Assembly (NCBI GenBank): GCA_027924585.1
Contig: BSBM01002110.1
Location: 62,001-126,000, forward strand
Direction of reading: 5' to 3'
Length of the DNA: 64,000 bases
From: Larix kaempferi
Lineage: Eukaryota > Streptophyta > Pinopsida > Pinales > Pinaceae
The notes below the pieces were generated by a model, which worked only from the letters and a program-made list of their open reading frames with translations, was not told where the DNA came from and did not search any database. Made by a program: the position numbers and the translations under genes. The first letter of the stretch is position 1. The number at the start of each line of letters is the position of its first letter. Positions 1 through 11,300 of this stretch are shown piece by piece.

Positions 1-793
1 TTTTGTGACATTCCGAGCTATTTTATCGCCCTTTAAGCCCAACTCTAGCGAAAACGTAGGGTCGAGTTTCGACTTTCACCAACTTCTCAGAATTCAAAAT
101 TGAGCATAGATTTGGATGTCCCATTTGTAGACATGTGTGCACAGCAACTTTCGTGATGTTACGAGCTAATTTCACACCCTTTAAGCACAAGTCTAGCGAA
201 AACGCATGGTGGCGTTTCGACTTTGACCAACTTCTCGGAATTGAAATTTGAGAATAGATTTGGATGTCCCCTTGGTAGACAAGTGCGCACGCCAACTTTC
301 ATGACGTTCCAACCTATTTTCTCGCCCTTTAAGCCCAAGTCTAGAGAAAACACACGGCAAATTTTCAACTTTGACCAACTTCTCGGAATTTAAATTTGAG
401 AATAGATTTGGATGTCCCATTGGTAGACAAGCATCCACACCAACTTTCGTGACATTCCAAGCTATTTTCTTCCCATTTAAGCCCAACTCTAGAGAAAACG
501 CACGGTCGCGTTTCATCTTTGACCAACTTCTCGAAATTGAAAATTGAGAATAGATTTGGATGTCCCATTTGTAGACATGCGCGCACAGCAACTTTCGTGA
601 CATTACGAGCTAATTTCACATCATTTAAGCCCAATTCTAGCGAAAACGCACGATCGAGTTTCAACTTTGACCAACTTCTCGGAATTGAAATTTGAGAATA
701 GATTTGGATGTCCCATTGGTAGACAAGCGTGCACGCCAACTTTTGTGACGTTCCGAGCTATTTTCTGCCCCTTTAAGCCCAAGTCTAGCGAAA
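1..793 (+). repeat. Partial HOR at left edge: end of M18, then M19-M23
   Basis: The window opens 53 bases before the end of an M18 monomer and runs through M19 (54-201), M20 (202-349), M21 (350-497), M22 (498-645) and M23 (646-793). It carries 'cgccctttaagccc' in M18 where nearly all other copies read 'cgcccttcaagccc'; the only other copy I saw with this variant is at about 20,456. 'gtctagagaaaac' in M20 is shared with the ends of H6, H11, H14 and H17. Confidence 0.93.
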
Positions 794-3013
794 ATGCACG
801 GTCGATTTTCAACTTTGACCAACTTCTCGGAATTTAAATTTGAGAATGGATTTGGATGTCACATTGGTAGACGAGCGTCCACGCCAACTTTCGTAACGTT
901 CAGAGCTATTTTCTCCCCCTTTAAGCCCAAATCTAGCGAAAACGCACGGTCGAGTTTCGAATTTGACCAACTTCTCGGAATCAAAAATTGAGCATAGATT
1001 TGGATGTCCCGTTGGTAGACAAATGCGCACGCCAACTTTTGTCACATTACGAGATAATTTCACACCCTTTAAGGTCAAGTCGAGCGAAAAAGCACGGTCG
1101 AGTTTCGAATTTGACCAACTTCTCGGAATTGAAAATTGAGCATAGATTTGGATGTCCCGTTGGTAGACAAATGCGCACGCCAACTTTCGTCACATTCCGA
1201 GCTATTTTCTCACCCTTTAAGCCGAAGTCTAGCGAAAATGCACGGTCGATTCTCAACTTTGACCAACTTATCAGAGTTGAAATTTGAAAATAGATTTGGA
1301 TATCCCGTTGGTAGGCAAGTGCACATGCCAACTTTCGTGACGTTACGAGCTATTTTCTTCGCCTTTAAGCTCAACTCTAGCAAAAACGCACGGTCGAGTT
1401 TCGAATTTGACCAACTTCTCGGAATTGAAAACTGAGCATAGATTTGGATGTCCCGTTGGTAGACAAATGCGCACGCCAACTTTCGTGACGTTCCGAGCTA
1501 TTTTCTCACATATTAAGCCTAAGTCTAGCGAAAACGCACGGTCGAGTTTTGAATTTGACCAACTTCTCGGAGTTGAAAATTGAGCATAGACTTGGATGTC
1601 CCGTTGGTAGACGAGCGTCCGCGCCAACTTTCGTAACGTTCCGAGCTATTCTCACACCCTTTAAGCCCAAGTCTAGCGAAAACGCACGATCGAGTTTCAA
1701 CTTTGATTAACTTCTCGGAATTGAAATTTGAGAATAGATTTGGATGTCCCGTTGGTAGACGAATGCGCACGCCAATTTTCATGACGTTCCGAGCTATTTT
1801 CTCATGCTTTAAGCCTAAGTCCATCGAAAATGCACGGTCAATTTTCAACTTTGACCAACTTCTCAGAATTTAAATTTGAGAATGGATTTGGATGTCACAT
1901 TGGTAGACGAGCGTCCACGCCAACTTTCGTGACGTTCCGAGCTATTTTCACACCCTTTAAGCCCAAGTCTAGCGAAAACGCACGATGGAGTTTCAACTTT
2001 GACCAACTTCTCGGAATTGAAATTTGAGAATAGTTTTGGATGTCCCATTGGTAGAAAAGCGTCCACACCAACTTTCGTGACGTTGCGAGCTATTTTCATC
2101 CCATTTAAGCCCAACTCTACAGAAAACGCACAGTCGCGTTTCATCTTTGACCAACTTCTCGGAATTGAAAATTGAGAATATATTTGGATGTCCCATTTGT
2201 ACACATGCACGCACAACACCTTTCATGACGTTACGAGCTATTTTCACGCCCTTTATTCCCAAGTCTAGTGAAAACCCATGGTGGCATTTCGACTTTGATC
2301 AACTTCTGGGAATTGAAATTTGAGAATGGATTTGGATGTCTCGTTAGTAGACAAGTGCGCACGCCAACTTTCGTGACGTTCCAAGCTATTTTCTTGCCCT
2401 TTAAGCCTAAGTCTAGTGAAAACGCACGGTAAATTTTCAACTTTGACCAACTTCTCGTAATTGAAATTTGAGAATAGTTTTGGATGTCCCTTTGGTAGAC
2501 AAGCGTCCACACCAACTTTCGTGACGTTCCGAGCTATTTTCTCCCCCTTTAAGCCCAAGTCTAGCGAAAACGCACGGTCAAGTTTCAAATTTGACCAACT
2601 TCTCGGAATTGAAAATTGAGCATAGATTTGGTTGTCCCGTTGGTAGACAAATGCGCACGCCAACTTTCGTGACGTTCCGAGCTATTTTCTCACCCTTTAA
2701 ACCTAAGTCTAGCGAAAATGCACTGTCGATTTTCAACTTTGACCAACTTCTCGGAATTTAAATTTGAGAATAGATTTGGATGTCACATTGGTAGACGAGC
2801 GTCCACGCCAACTTTCGTGACGCTCCGAGCTATTTTCACACCCTTTAAGCCCAAGTCGAGCGAAAACGCACGATCGAGTTTCAACTTCGACTAACCTCTC
2901 GGAATTGAAAGTTGAGAATAGTTTTGGATGTCCCATTGGTAGACAAGCGTCCACACCAACTTTCGTGACGTTCCGAGCTATTTTCTGCCCCTTTAAGCCC
3001 AAGTCTAGCGAAA
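794..3013 (+). repeat. HOR copy H1, 15-mer (M16-M23 missing)
   Basis: 2220 bp = 15 x 148. M1-M14 are followed by a hybrid M15/M23 and then by the M1 of H2. Variants shared with H7 include 'gagataattt' in M2 (about 1051) and 'gcacaacacc' in M10 (about 2211). 'ctttaaacctaag' entering M14 (about 2695) and 'gaaagttgag' in the hybrid monomer (about 2907) mark this 15-mer lineage and recur in H7 and H15. Confidence 0.93.
2866..3013 (+). repeat. Hybrid monomer M15/M23, 15-mer junction in H1
   Basis: The left part is M15 ('cttcgactaacctctc', 'gaatagttttgg', 'cgtccacacc'), and from 'ttctgcccctttaag' (about 2,983) it is M23. The switch lies in the stretch of about 30 bp after 'ccacacc' (about 2,958-2,984), where both parents are identical. 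The result joins M15 to M1 and removes eight monomers. Confidence 0.9.
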
Positions 3014-6000
3014 ATGCACGGTCGATTTTCAACTTTGACCAACTTCTCGGAATTTAAATTTGAGAATGGATTTGGATGTCACATTGGTAGACGAGCATCC
3101 ACGCCAACTTTCGTAACGTTCAGAGCTATTTTCTCCCCCTTTAAGCCCAAATCTAGCGAAAACGCACGGTCGAGTTTCGAATTTGACCAACTTCTCGGAA
3201 TTAAAAATTGAGCATAGATTTGGATGTCCCGTTGGTAGACAAATGCGCACGCCAACTTTTGTCACATTACGAGCTAATTTCACACCCTTTAAGGTCAAGT
3301 CGAGCGAAAAAGCACGGTCGAGTTTCGAATTTGACCAACTTCTCGGAATTGAAAATTGAGCATAGATTTGGATGTCCCGTTGGTAGACAAATGCGCACGC
3401 CAACTTTCGTCACATTCCGAGCTATTTTCTCACCCTTTAAGCCGAAGTCTAGCGAAAATGCACGGTCGATTCTCAACTTTGACCAACTTATCAGAGTTGA
3501 AATTTGAAAATAGATTTGGATATCCCGTTGGTAGGCAAGTGCACATGCCAACTTTCGTGACGTTACGAGCTATTTTCTCCGCCTTTAAGCTCAACTCTAG
3601 CAAAAACGCACGGTCGAGTTTCGAATTTGACCAACTTCTCGGAATTGAAAACTGAGCATAGATTTGGATGTCCCGTTGGTAGACAAATGCGCACGCCAAC
3701 TTTCGTGACGTTCCGAGCTATTTTCTCACATATTAAGCCTAAGTCTAGCGAAAACGCACGGTCGAGTTTTGAATTTGACCAACTTCTCGGAGTTGAAAAT
3801 TGAGCATAGACTTGGATGTCCCGTTGGTAGACGAGCGTCCGCGCCAACTTTCGTAACGTTCCGAGCTATTCTCACACCCTTTAAGCCCAAGTCTAGCGAA
3901 AACGCACGATCGAGTTTCAACTTTGATTAACTTCTCGGAATTGAAATTTGAGAATAGATTTGGATGTCCCGTTGGTAGACGAATGCGCACGCCAATTTTC
4001 ATGACGTTCCGAGCTATTTTCTCATGCTTTAAGCCTAAGTCCATCGAAAATGCACGGTCAATTTTCAACTTTGACCAACTTCTCAGAATTTAAATTTGAG
4101 AATGGATTTGGATGTCACATTGGTAGACGAGCGTCCACGCCAACTTTCGTGACGTTCCGAGCTATTTTCACACCCTTTAAGCCCAAGTCTAGCGAAAACG
4201 CACGATGGAGTTTCAACTTTGACCAACTTCTCGGAATTGAAATTTGAGAATAGTTTTGGATGTCCCATTGGTAGAAAAGCGTCCACACCAACTTTCGTGA
4301 CGTTGCGAGCTATTTTCATCCCATTTAAGCCCAACTCTACAGAAAACGCACAGTCGCGTTTCATCTTTGACCAACTTCTCGGAATTGAAAATTGAGAATA
4401 TATTTGGATGTCCCATTTGTACACATGCACGCACAGCACCTTTCATGACGTTACGAGCTATTTTCACGTCCTTTATTCCCAAGTCTAGTGAAAACCCATG
4501 GTGGCATTTCGACTTTGATCAACTTCTGGGAATTGAAATTTGAGAATGGATTTGGATGTCTCGTTAGAAGACAAGTGCGCACGCCAACTTTTGTGACGTT
4601 CCAAGCTATTTTCTTGCCCTTTAAGCCTAAGTCTAGTGAAAACGCACGGTAAATTTTCAACTTTGACCAACTTCTCGTAATTGAAATTTGAGAATAGTTT
4701 TGGATGTCCCTTTGGTAGACAAGCATCCACACCAACTTTCGTGACGTTCCGAGCTATTTTCTCCCCCTTTAAGCCCAAGTCTAGCGAAAACGCACGGTCA
4801 AGTTTCAAATTTGACCAACTTCTCGGAATTGAAAATTGAGCATAGATTTGGTTGTCCCGTTGGTAGACAAATGCGCACGCCAACTTTCGTGACGTTCCGA
4901 GCTATTTTCTCACCCTTTAAGCCTAAGTCTAGCGAAAATGCACTGTCGATTTTCAACTTTGACCAACTTCTCGGAATTTAAATTTGAGAATAGATTTGGA
5001 TGTCACATTGGTAGACGAGCGTCCACGCCAACTTTCGTGACGCTCCGAGCTATTTTCACACCCTTTAAGCCCAAGTCGAGCGAAAACGCACGATGGAGTT
5101 TCAACTTCGACTAACCTCTCGGAATTGAAATTTGAGAATAGTTTTGGATGTCCCATTGGTAGACAAGCGTCCACACCAACTTTCGTGACGTTCCGAGCTA
5201 TTTTCTCCCCCTTTAAGCCCCACTCTAGAGAAAACGCACGATCGCGATTCATCTTTGACCAACTTCTCGGAATTGAAAATTGAGAATAGATTTGGATGTC
5301 CCATTTGTAGACATGCGCGCACAGCAACTTTCATGACTTTACGACCTAATTTCACGCCCTTTATTCCCAAGTCTAGTGAAAACCCATGGTGGCATTTTGA
5401 CTTTGACCAACTTCTGGGAATTGAAATTTGAAAATAGATTTGGATGTCCCATTGGTAGACAAGCGTGCACGCCAACTTTCGTGATGTTCCGAGCTATTTT
5501 CTGCCCCTTTAAGCCCAAGTCTAGCGAAAACGCACGTTCGAGTTTCAACTTTCACAAACATTTCGGAATTAAAATTTGAGAATAGTTTTGGATGTACCAT
5601 TGGTAGACAAGCGTCCACACCAACTTTCGTGACATTCCGAGCTATTTTATCGCCCTTCAAGCCCAACTCTAGCGAAAACGTAGGGTCGAGTTTCGACTTT
5701 CACCAACTTCTCAGAATTCAAAATTGAGCATAGATTTGGATGTCCCATTTGTAGACATGTGTGCAGAGCAACTTTCGTGATGTTACGAGCTAATTTCACA
5801 CCCTTTAAGCACAAGTCTAGCGAAAACGCATGGTGGCGTTTCGACTTTTACCAACTTCTCGGAATTGAAATTTGAGAATAGATTTGGATGTCCCCTTGGT
5901 AGACAAGTGCGCACGCCAACTTTCATGACGTTCCAACCTATTTTCTCGCCCTTTAAGCCCAAGTCTAGCGAAAACACACGGCAAATTTTCAACTTTTACC

Positions 6001-6565
6001 AACTTCTCGGAATTGAAATTTGAGAATAGATTTGGATGTCCCCTTGGTAGACAAGTGCGCACGCCAACTTTCATGACGTTCCAACCTATTTTCTCGCCCT
6101 TTAAGCCCAAGTCTAGCGAAAACACACGGCAAATTTTCAACTTTGACCAACTTCTCGGAATTTAAATTTGAGAATAGATTTGGATGTCCCATTGGTAGAC
6201 AAGCATCCACACCAACTTTCGTGACATTCCAAGCTATTTTCTTCCCATTTAAGCCCAACTCTAGAGAAAACGCACGGTCGCATTTCATCTTTGACCAACT
6301 TCTCGAAATTGAAAATTGAGAATAGATTTGGATGTCCCATTTGTAGACATGCGCGCACAGCAACTTTCGTGACATTACGAGCTAATTTCACATCATTTAA
6401 GCCCAATTCTAGCGAAAACGCACGATCGAGTTTCAACTTTGACCAACTTCTCGGAATTGAAATTTGAGAATAGATTTGGATGTCCCATTGGTAGACAAGC
6501 GTGCACGCCAACTTTCGTGACGTTCCGAGCTATTTTCTGCCCCTTTAAGCCCAAGTCTAGCGAAA
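3014..6565 (+). repeat. HOR copy H2, 24-mer (one extra M20-like monomer)
   Basis: 3552 bp = 24 x 148. It follows the standard order M1-M20, then an extra hybrid M21/M20 monomer (5974-6121), then M21-M23. Markers shared with H8 are 'cacgtccttta' in M10 (about 4466), 'gttagaagac' in M11 (about 4564; also in H16) and 'aagcatccac' in M12 (4721). M20 and the extra monomer both read 'acttttaccaac' instead of 'actttgaccaac'. Confidence 0.93.
5974..6121 (+). repeat. Hybrid monomer M21/M20, one-monomer gain in H2
   Basis: It opens as M21 ('cacacggcaaattttcaac') but continues as M20 ('ttaccaacttctcgg', 'ccccttggtagacaagtg', 'ttccaacctattttctcg'). It keeps the neighbouring M20's 'ttaccaac' variant, so it is a tandem copy of that very monomer, offset by one repeat. 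Confidence 0.9.
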
Positions 6566-9500
6566 ATGCACGGTCGATTTTCAACTTTGACCAACTTCTC
6601 GAAATTTAAATTTGAGAATGGATTTGGATGTCACATTGGTAGACGAGCGTCCACGCCAACTTTCGTAACGTTCAGATCTATTTTCTCCCGCTTTAAGCCC
6701 AAATCTAGCGAAAACGCACGGTCGAGTTTCGAATTTGACCAACTTCTCGGAATTAAAAATTGAGCATAGATTTGGATGTCCCGTTGGTAGACAAATGCGC
6801 ACGCCAACTTTTGTCACATTACGAGCTAATTTCACACCCTTTAAGGTCAAGTCGAGCGAAAAAGCACGGTCGAGTTTCGAATTTGACCAACTTCTCGGAA
6901 TTGAAAATTGAGCATAGATTTGGATGTCCCGTTGGTAGACAAATGCGCACGCCAACTTTCGTCACATTCCGAGCTATTTTCTCACCCTTTAAGCCGAAGT
7001 CTAGCGAAAATGCACGGTCGATTCTCAACTTTGACCAACTTATCAGAGTTGAAATTTGAAAATAGATTTGGATATCCCGTTGGTAGGCAAGTGCACATGC
7101 CAACTTTCGTGACGTTACGAGCTATTTTCTCCGCCTTTAAGCTCAACTCTAGCAAAAACGCACGGTCGAGTTTCGAATTTGACCAACTTCTCGGAATTGA
7201 AAACTGAGCATAGATTTGGATGTCCCGTTGGTAGACAAATGCGCACGCCAACTTTCGTGACGTTCCGAGCTATTTTCTCACATATTAAGCCTAAGTCTAG
7301 GGAAAACGCACGGTCGAGTTTTGAATTTGACCAACTTCTCGGAGTTGAAAATTGAGCATAGACTTGGATGTCCCGTTGGTAGACGAGCGTCCGCGCCAAC
7401 TTTCGTAACGTTCCGAGCTATTCTCACACCCTTTAAGCCCAAGTCTAGCGAAAACGCACGATCGAGTTTCAACTTTGATTAACTTCTCGGAATTGAAATT
7501 TGAGAATAGATTTGGATGTCCCGTTGGTAGACGAATGCGCACGCCAATTTTCATGACGTTCCGAGCTATTTTCTCATGCTTTAAGCCTAAGTCCATCGAA
7601 AATGCACGGTCAATTTTCAACTTTGACCAACTTCTCAGAATTTAAATTTGAGAATGGATTTGGATGTCACATTGGTAGACGAGCGTCCACGCCAACTTTC
7701 GTGACGTTCCGAGCTATTTTCACACCCTTTAAGCCCAAGTCTAGCGAAAACGCACGATGGAGTTTCAACTTTGACCAACTTCTCGGAATTGAAATTTGAG
7801 AATAGTTTTGGATGTCCCATTGGTAGAAAAGCGTCCACACCAACTTTCGTGACGTTGCGAGCTATTTTCATCCCATTTAAGCCCAACTCTACAGAAAACG
7901 CACAGTCGCGTTTCATCTTTGACCAACTTCTCGGAATTGAAAATTGAGAATATATTTGGATGTCCCATTTGTACACATGCACGCACAGCACCTTTCATGA
8001 CGTTACGAGCTATTTTCACGCCCTTTATTCCCAAGTCTAGTGAAAACCCATGGTGGCATTTCGACTTTGATCAACTTCTGGGAATTGAAATTTGAGAATG
8101 GATTTGGATGTCTCGTTAGTAGACAAGTGCGCACGCCAACTTTCGTGACGTTCCAAGCTATTTTCTTGCCCTTTAAGCCTAAGTCTAGTGAAAACGCACG
8201 GTAAATTTTCAACTTTGACCAACTTCTCGTAATTGAAATTTGAGAATAGTTTTGGATGTCCCTTTGGTAGACAAGCGTCCACACCAACTTTCGTGACGTT
8301 CCGAGCTATTTTCTCCCCCTTTAAGCCCAAGTCTAGCGAAAACGCACGGTCAAGTTTCAAATTTGACCAACTTCTCGGAATTGAAAATTGAGCATAGATT
8401 TGGTTGTCCCGTTGGTAGACAAATGCGCACGCCAACTTTCGTGACGTTCCGAGCTATTTTCTCACCCTTTAAACCTAAGTCTAGCGAAAATGCACTGTCG
8501 ATTTTCAACTTTGACCAACTTCTCGGAATTTAAATTTGAGAATAGATTTGGATGTCACATTGGTAGACGAGCGTCCACGCCAACTTTCGTGACGCTCCGA
8601 GCTATTTTCACACCCTTTAAGCCCAAGTCGAGCGAAAACGCACGATCGAGTTTCAACTTCGACTAACCTCTCGGAATTGAAAGTTGAGAATAGTTTTGGA
8701 TGTCCCATTGGTAGACAAGCGTCCACACCAACTTTCGTGACGTTCCGAGCTATTTTCTCCCCCTTTAAGCCCAAGTCTAGCGAAAACGCACGGTCAAGTT
8801 TCAAATTTGACCAACTTCTCGGAATTGAAAATTGAGCATAGATTTGGTTGTCCCGTTGGTAGACAAATGCGCACGCCAACTTTCGTGACGTTCCGAGCTA
8901 TTTTCTCACCCTTTAAGCCTAAGTCTAGCGAAAATGCACTGTCGATTTTCAACTTTGACCAACTTCTCGGAATTTAAATTTGAGAATAGATTTGGATGTC
9001 ACATTGGTAGACGAGCGTCCACGCCAACTTTCGTGACGCTCCGAGCTATTTTCACACCCTTTAAGCCCAAGTCGAGCGAAAACGCACGATCGAGTTTCAA
9101 CTTCGACTAACCTCTCGGAATTGAAATTTGAGAATAGTTTTGGATGTCCCATTGGTAGACAAGCGTCCACACCAACTTTCGTGACGTTCCGAGCTATTTT
9201 CTCCCCCTTTAAGCCCCACTCTAGAGAAAACGCACGATCGCGATTCATATTTGACCAACTTCTCGGAATTGAAAATTGAGAATAGATTTGGATGTCCCAT
9301 TTGTAGACATGCGCGCACAGCAACTTTCATGACTTTACGACCTAATTTCACGCCCTTTATTCCCAAGTCTAGTGAAAACCCATGGTGGCATTTTGACTTT
9401 GACCAACTTCTGGGAATTGAAATTTGAAAATAGATTTGGATGTCCCATTGGTAGACAAGCGTGCACGCCAACTTTCGTGATGTTCCGAGCTATTTTCTGC

Positions 9501-10413
9501 CCCTTTAAGCCCAAGTCTAGCGAAAACGCACGTTCGAGTTTCAACTTTCACAAACATTTCGGAATTAAAATTTGAGAATAGTTTTGGATGTACCATTGGT
9601 AGACAAGCGTCCACACCAACTTTCGTGACATTCCGAGCTATTTTATCGCCCTTCAAGCCCAACTCTAGCGAAAACGTAGGGTCGAGTTTCGACTTTCACC
9701 AACTTCTCAGAATTCAAAATTGAGCATAGATTTGGATGTCCCATTTGTAGACATGTGTGCACAGCAACTTTCGTGATGTTACGAGCTAATTTCACACCCT
9801 TTAAGCACAATTCTAGCGAAAACGCATGGTGCCGTTTCGACTTTGACCAACTTCTCAGAATTGAAATTTGAGAATAGATTTGGATGTCCCCTTTGTAGAC
9901 AAGTGCGCACGCCAACTTTCATGACGTTCCAACCTATTTTCTCGCCCTTTAAGCCCAAGTCTAGCGAAAACACACGGCAAATTTTCAACTTTGACCAACT
10001 TCTCGGAATTTAAATTTGAGAATAGATTTGGATGTCCCATTGGTAGACAAGCATCCACACCAACTTTCGTGACATTCCAAGCTATTTTCTTCCCATTTAA
10101 GCCCAACTCTAGAGAAAACGCACGGTCGCGTTTCATCTTTGACCAACTTCTCGAAATTGAAAATTGAGAATAGATTTGGATGTCCCATTTGTAGACATGC
10201 GCGCACAGCAACTTTCGTGACATTACGAGCTAATTTCACATCATTTAAGCCCAATTCTAGCGAAAACGCACGATCGAGTTTCAACTTTGACCAACTTATC
10301 GGAATTGAAATTTGAGAATAGATTTGGATGTCCCATTGGTAGACAAGCGTGCACGCCAACTTTCGTGACGTTCCGAGCTATTTTCTGCCCCTTTAAGACC
10401 AAGTCTAGCGAAA
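6566..10413 (+). repeat. HOR copy H3, 26-mer (three extra monomers)
   Basis: 3848 bp = 26 x 148. The order is M1-M14, hybrid M15/M12 (8638-8785), then M13, M14, M15 again and on to M23. The first M13-M15 pass carries the 15-mer markers 'ctttaaacctaag' (about 8468) and 'gaaagttgag' (about 8680); the second pass carries the standard bases. Other markers are 'cagatctatt' in M1 (about 6673, shared with H9 and H17) and 'gtctagggaaaac' entering M6 (about 7296, same partners). Confidence 0.93.
8638..8785 (+). repeat. Hybrid monomer M15/M12, three-monomer gain in H3
   Basis: The left part is M15 with 'gaaagttgag'; the right part is M12 ('ctccccctttaagcccaag' and 'tctagcg' instead of the M15 'ccccactctagag'). 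It sends the array back to M13, so M13-M15 occur twice. Confidence 0.9.
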
Positions 10414-11300
10414 ATGCACGGTCGATTTTCAACTTTGACCAACTTCTCGGAATTTAAATTTGAGAATGGATTTGGATGTCACATTGGTAGACGAGCGTCC
10501 ACGCCAACTTTCGTAACGTTCAGAGCTATTTTCTCCCCCTTTAAGCCCAAATCTAGCGAAAACGCACGGTCGAGTTTCGAATTTGACCAACTTCTCGGAA
10601 TTAAAAATTGAGCATAGATTTGGATGTCCCGTTGGTAGACAAATGCGCACGCCAACTTTTGTCACATTACGAGCTAATTTCACACCCTTTAAGGTCAAGT
10701 CGAGCGAAAAAGCACGGTCGAGTTTCGAATTTGACCAACTTCTCGGAATTGAAAATTGAGCATAGATTTGGATGTCCCGTTGGTAGACAAATGCGCACGC
10801 CAACTTTCGTCACATTCCGAGCTATTTTCTCACCCTTTAAGCCGAAGTCTAGCGAAAATGCACGGTCGATTCTCAACTTTGACCAACTTATCAGAGTTGA
10901 AATTTGAAAATAGATTTGGATATCCCGTTGGTAGGCAAGTGCACATGCCAACTTTCGTGACGTTACGAGCTATTTTCTTCGCCTTTAAGCTCAACTCTAG
11001 CAAAAACGCACGGTCGAGTTTCGAATTTGACCAACTTCTCGGAATTGAAAACTGAGCATAGATTTGGATGTCCCGTTGGTAGACAAATGCGCACGCCAAC
11101 ATTCGTGACGTTCCGAGCTATTTTCTCACATATTAAGCCTAAGTCTAGCGAAAACGCACGGTCGAGTTTTGAATTTGACCAACTTCTCGGAGTTGAAAAT
11201 TGAGCATAGACTTGGATGTCCCGTTGGTAGACGAGCGTCCGCGCCAACTTTCGTAACGTTCCGAGCTATTCTCACACCCTTTAAGCCCAATTCTAGTGAA
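9240..11300 (+). repeat. Patch shared by H3/H4 and H5/H6
   Basis: 'gattcatatttgacc', 'gcatggtgccg', 'ccctttgtagac' and 'ccaacattcgtgacg' occur here and exactly 7400 bp (50 monomers) downstream at about 16,640-18,700. Variants on either side do not match, so this is a short exchanged or duplicated segment across an HOR boundary. Confidence 0.75.

Noticed and set aside
1682-1829. A CENP-B-box-like motif in M7 ('cccgttggtagacgaa', about 1,748-1,763, repeated in every HOR).
   Set aside because: Compared with the reverse-oriented CENP-B box core, the spacing between CCCG and CGAA is 8 instead of 7 bases and the conserved T is replaced. Other monomer types lack the CGAA. I do not count it as a box.
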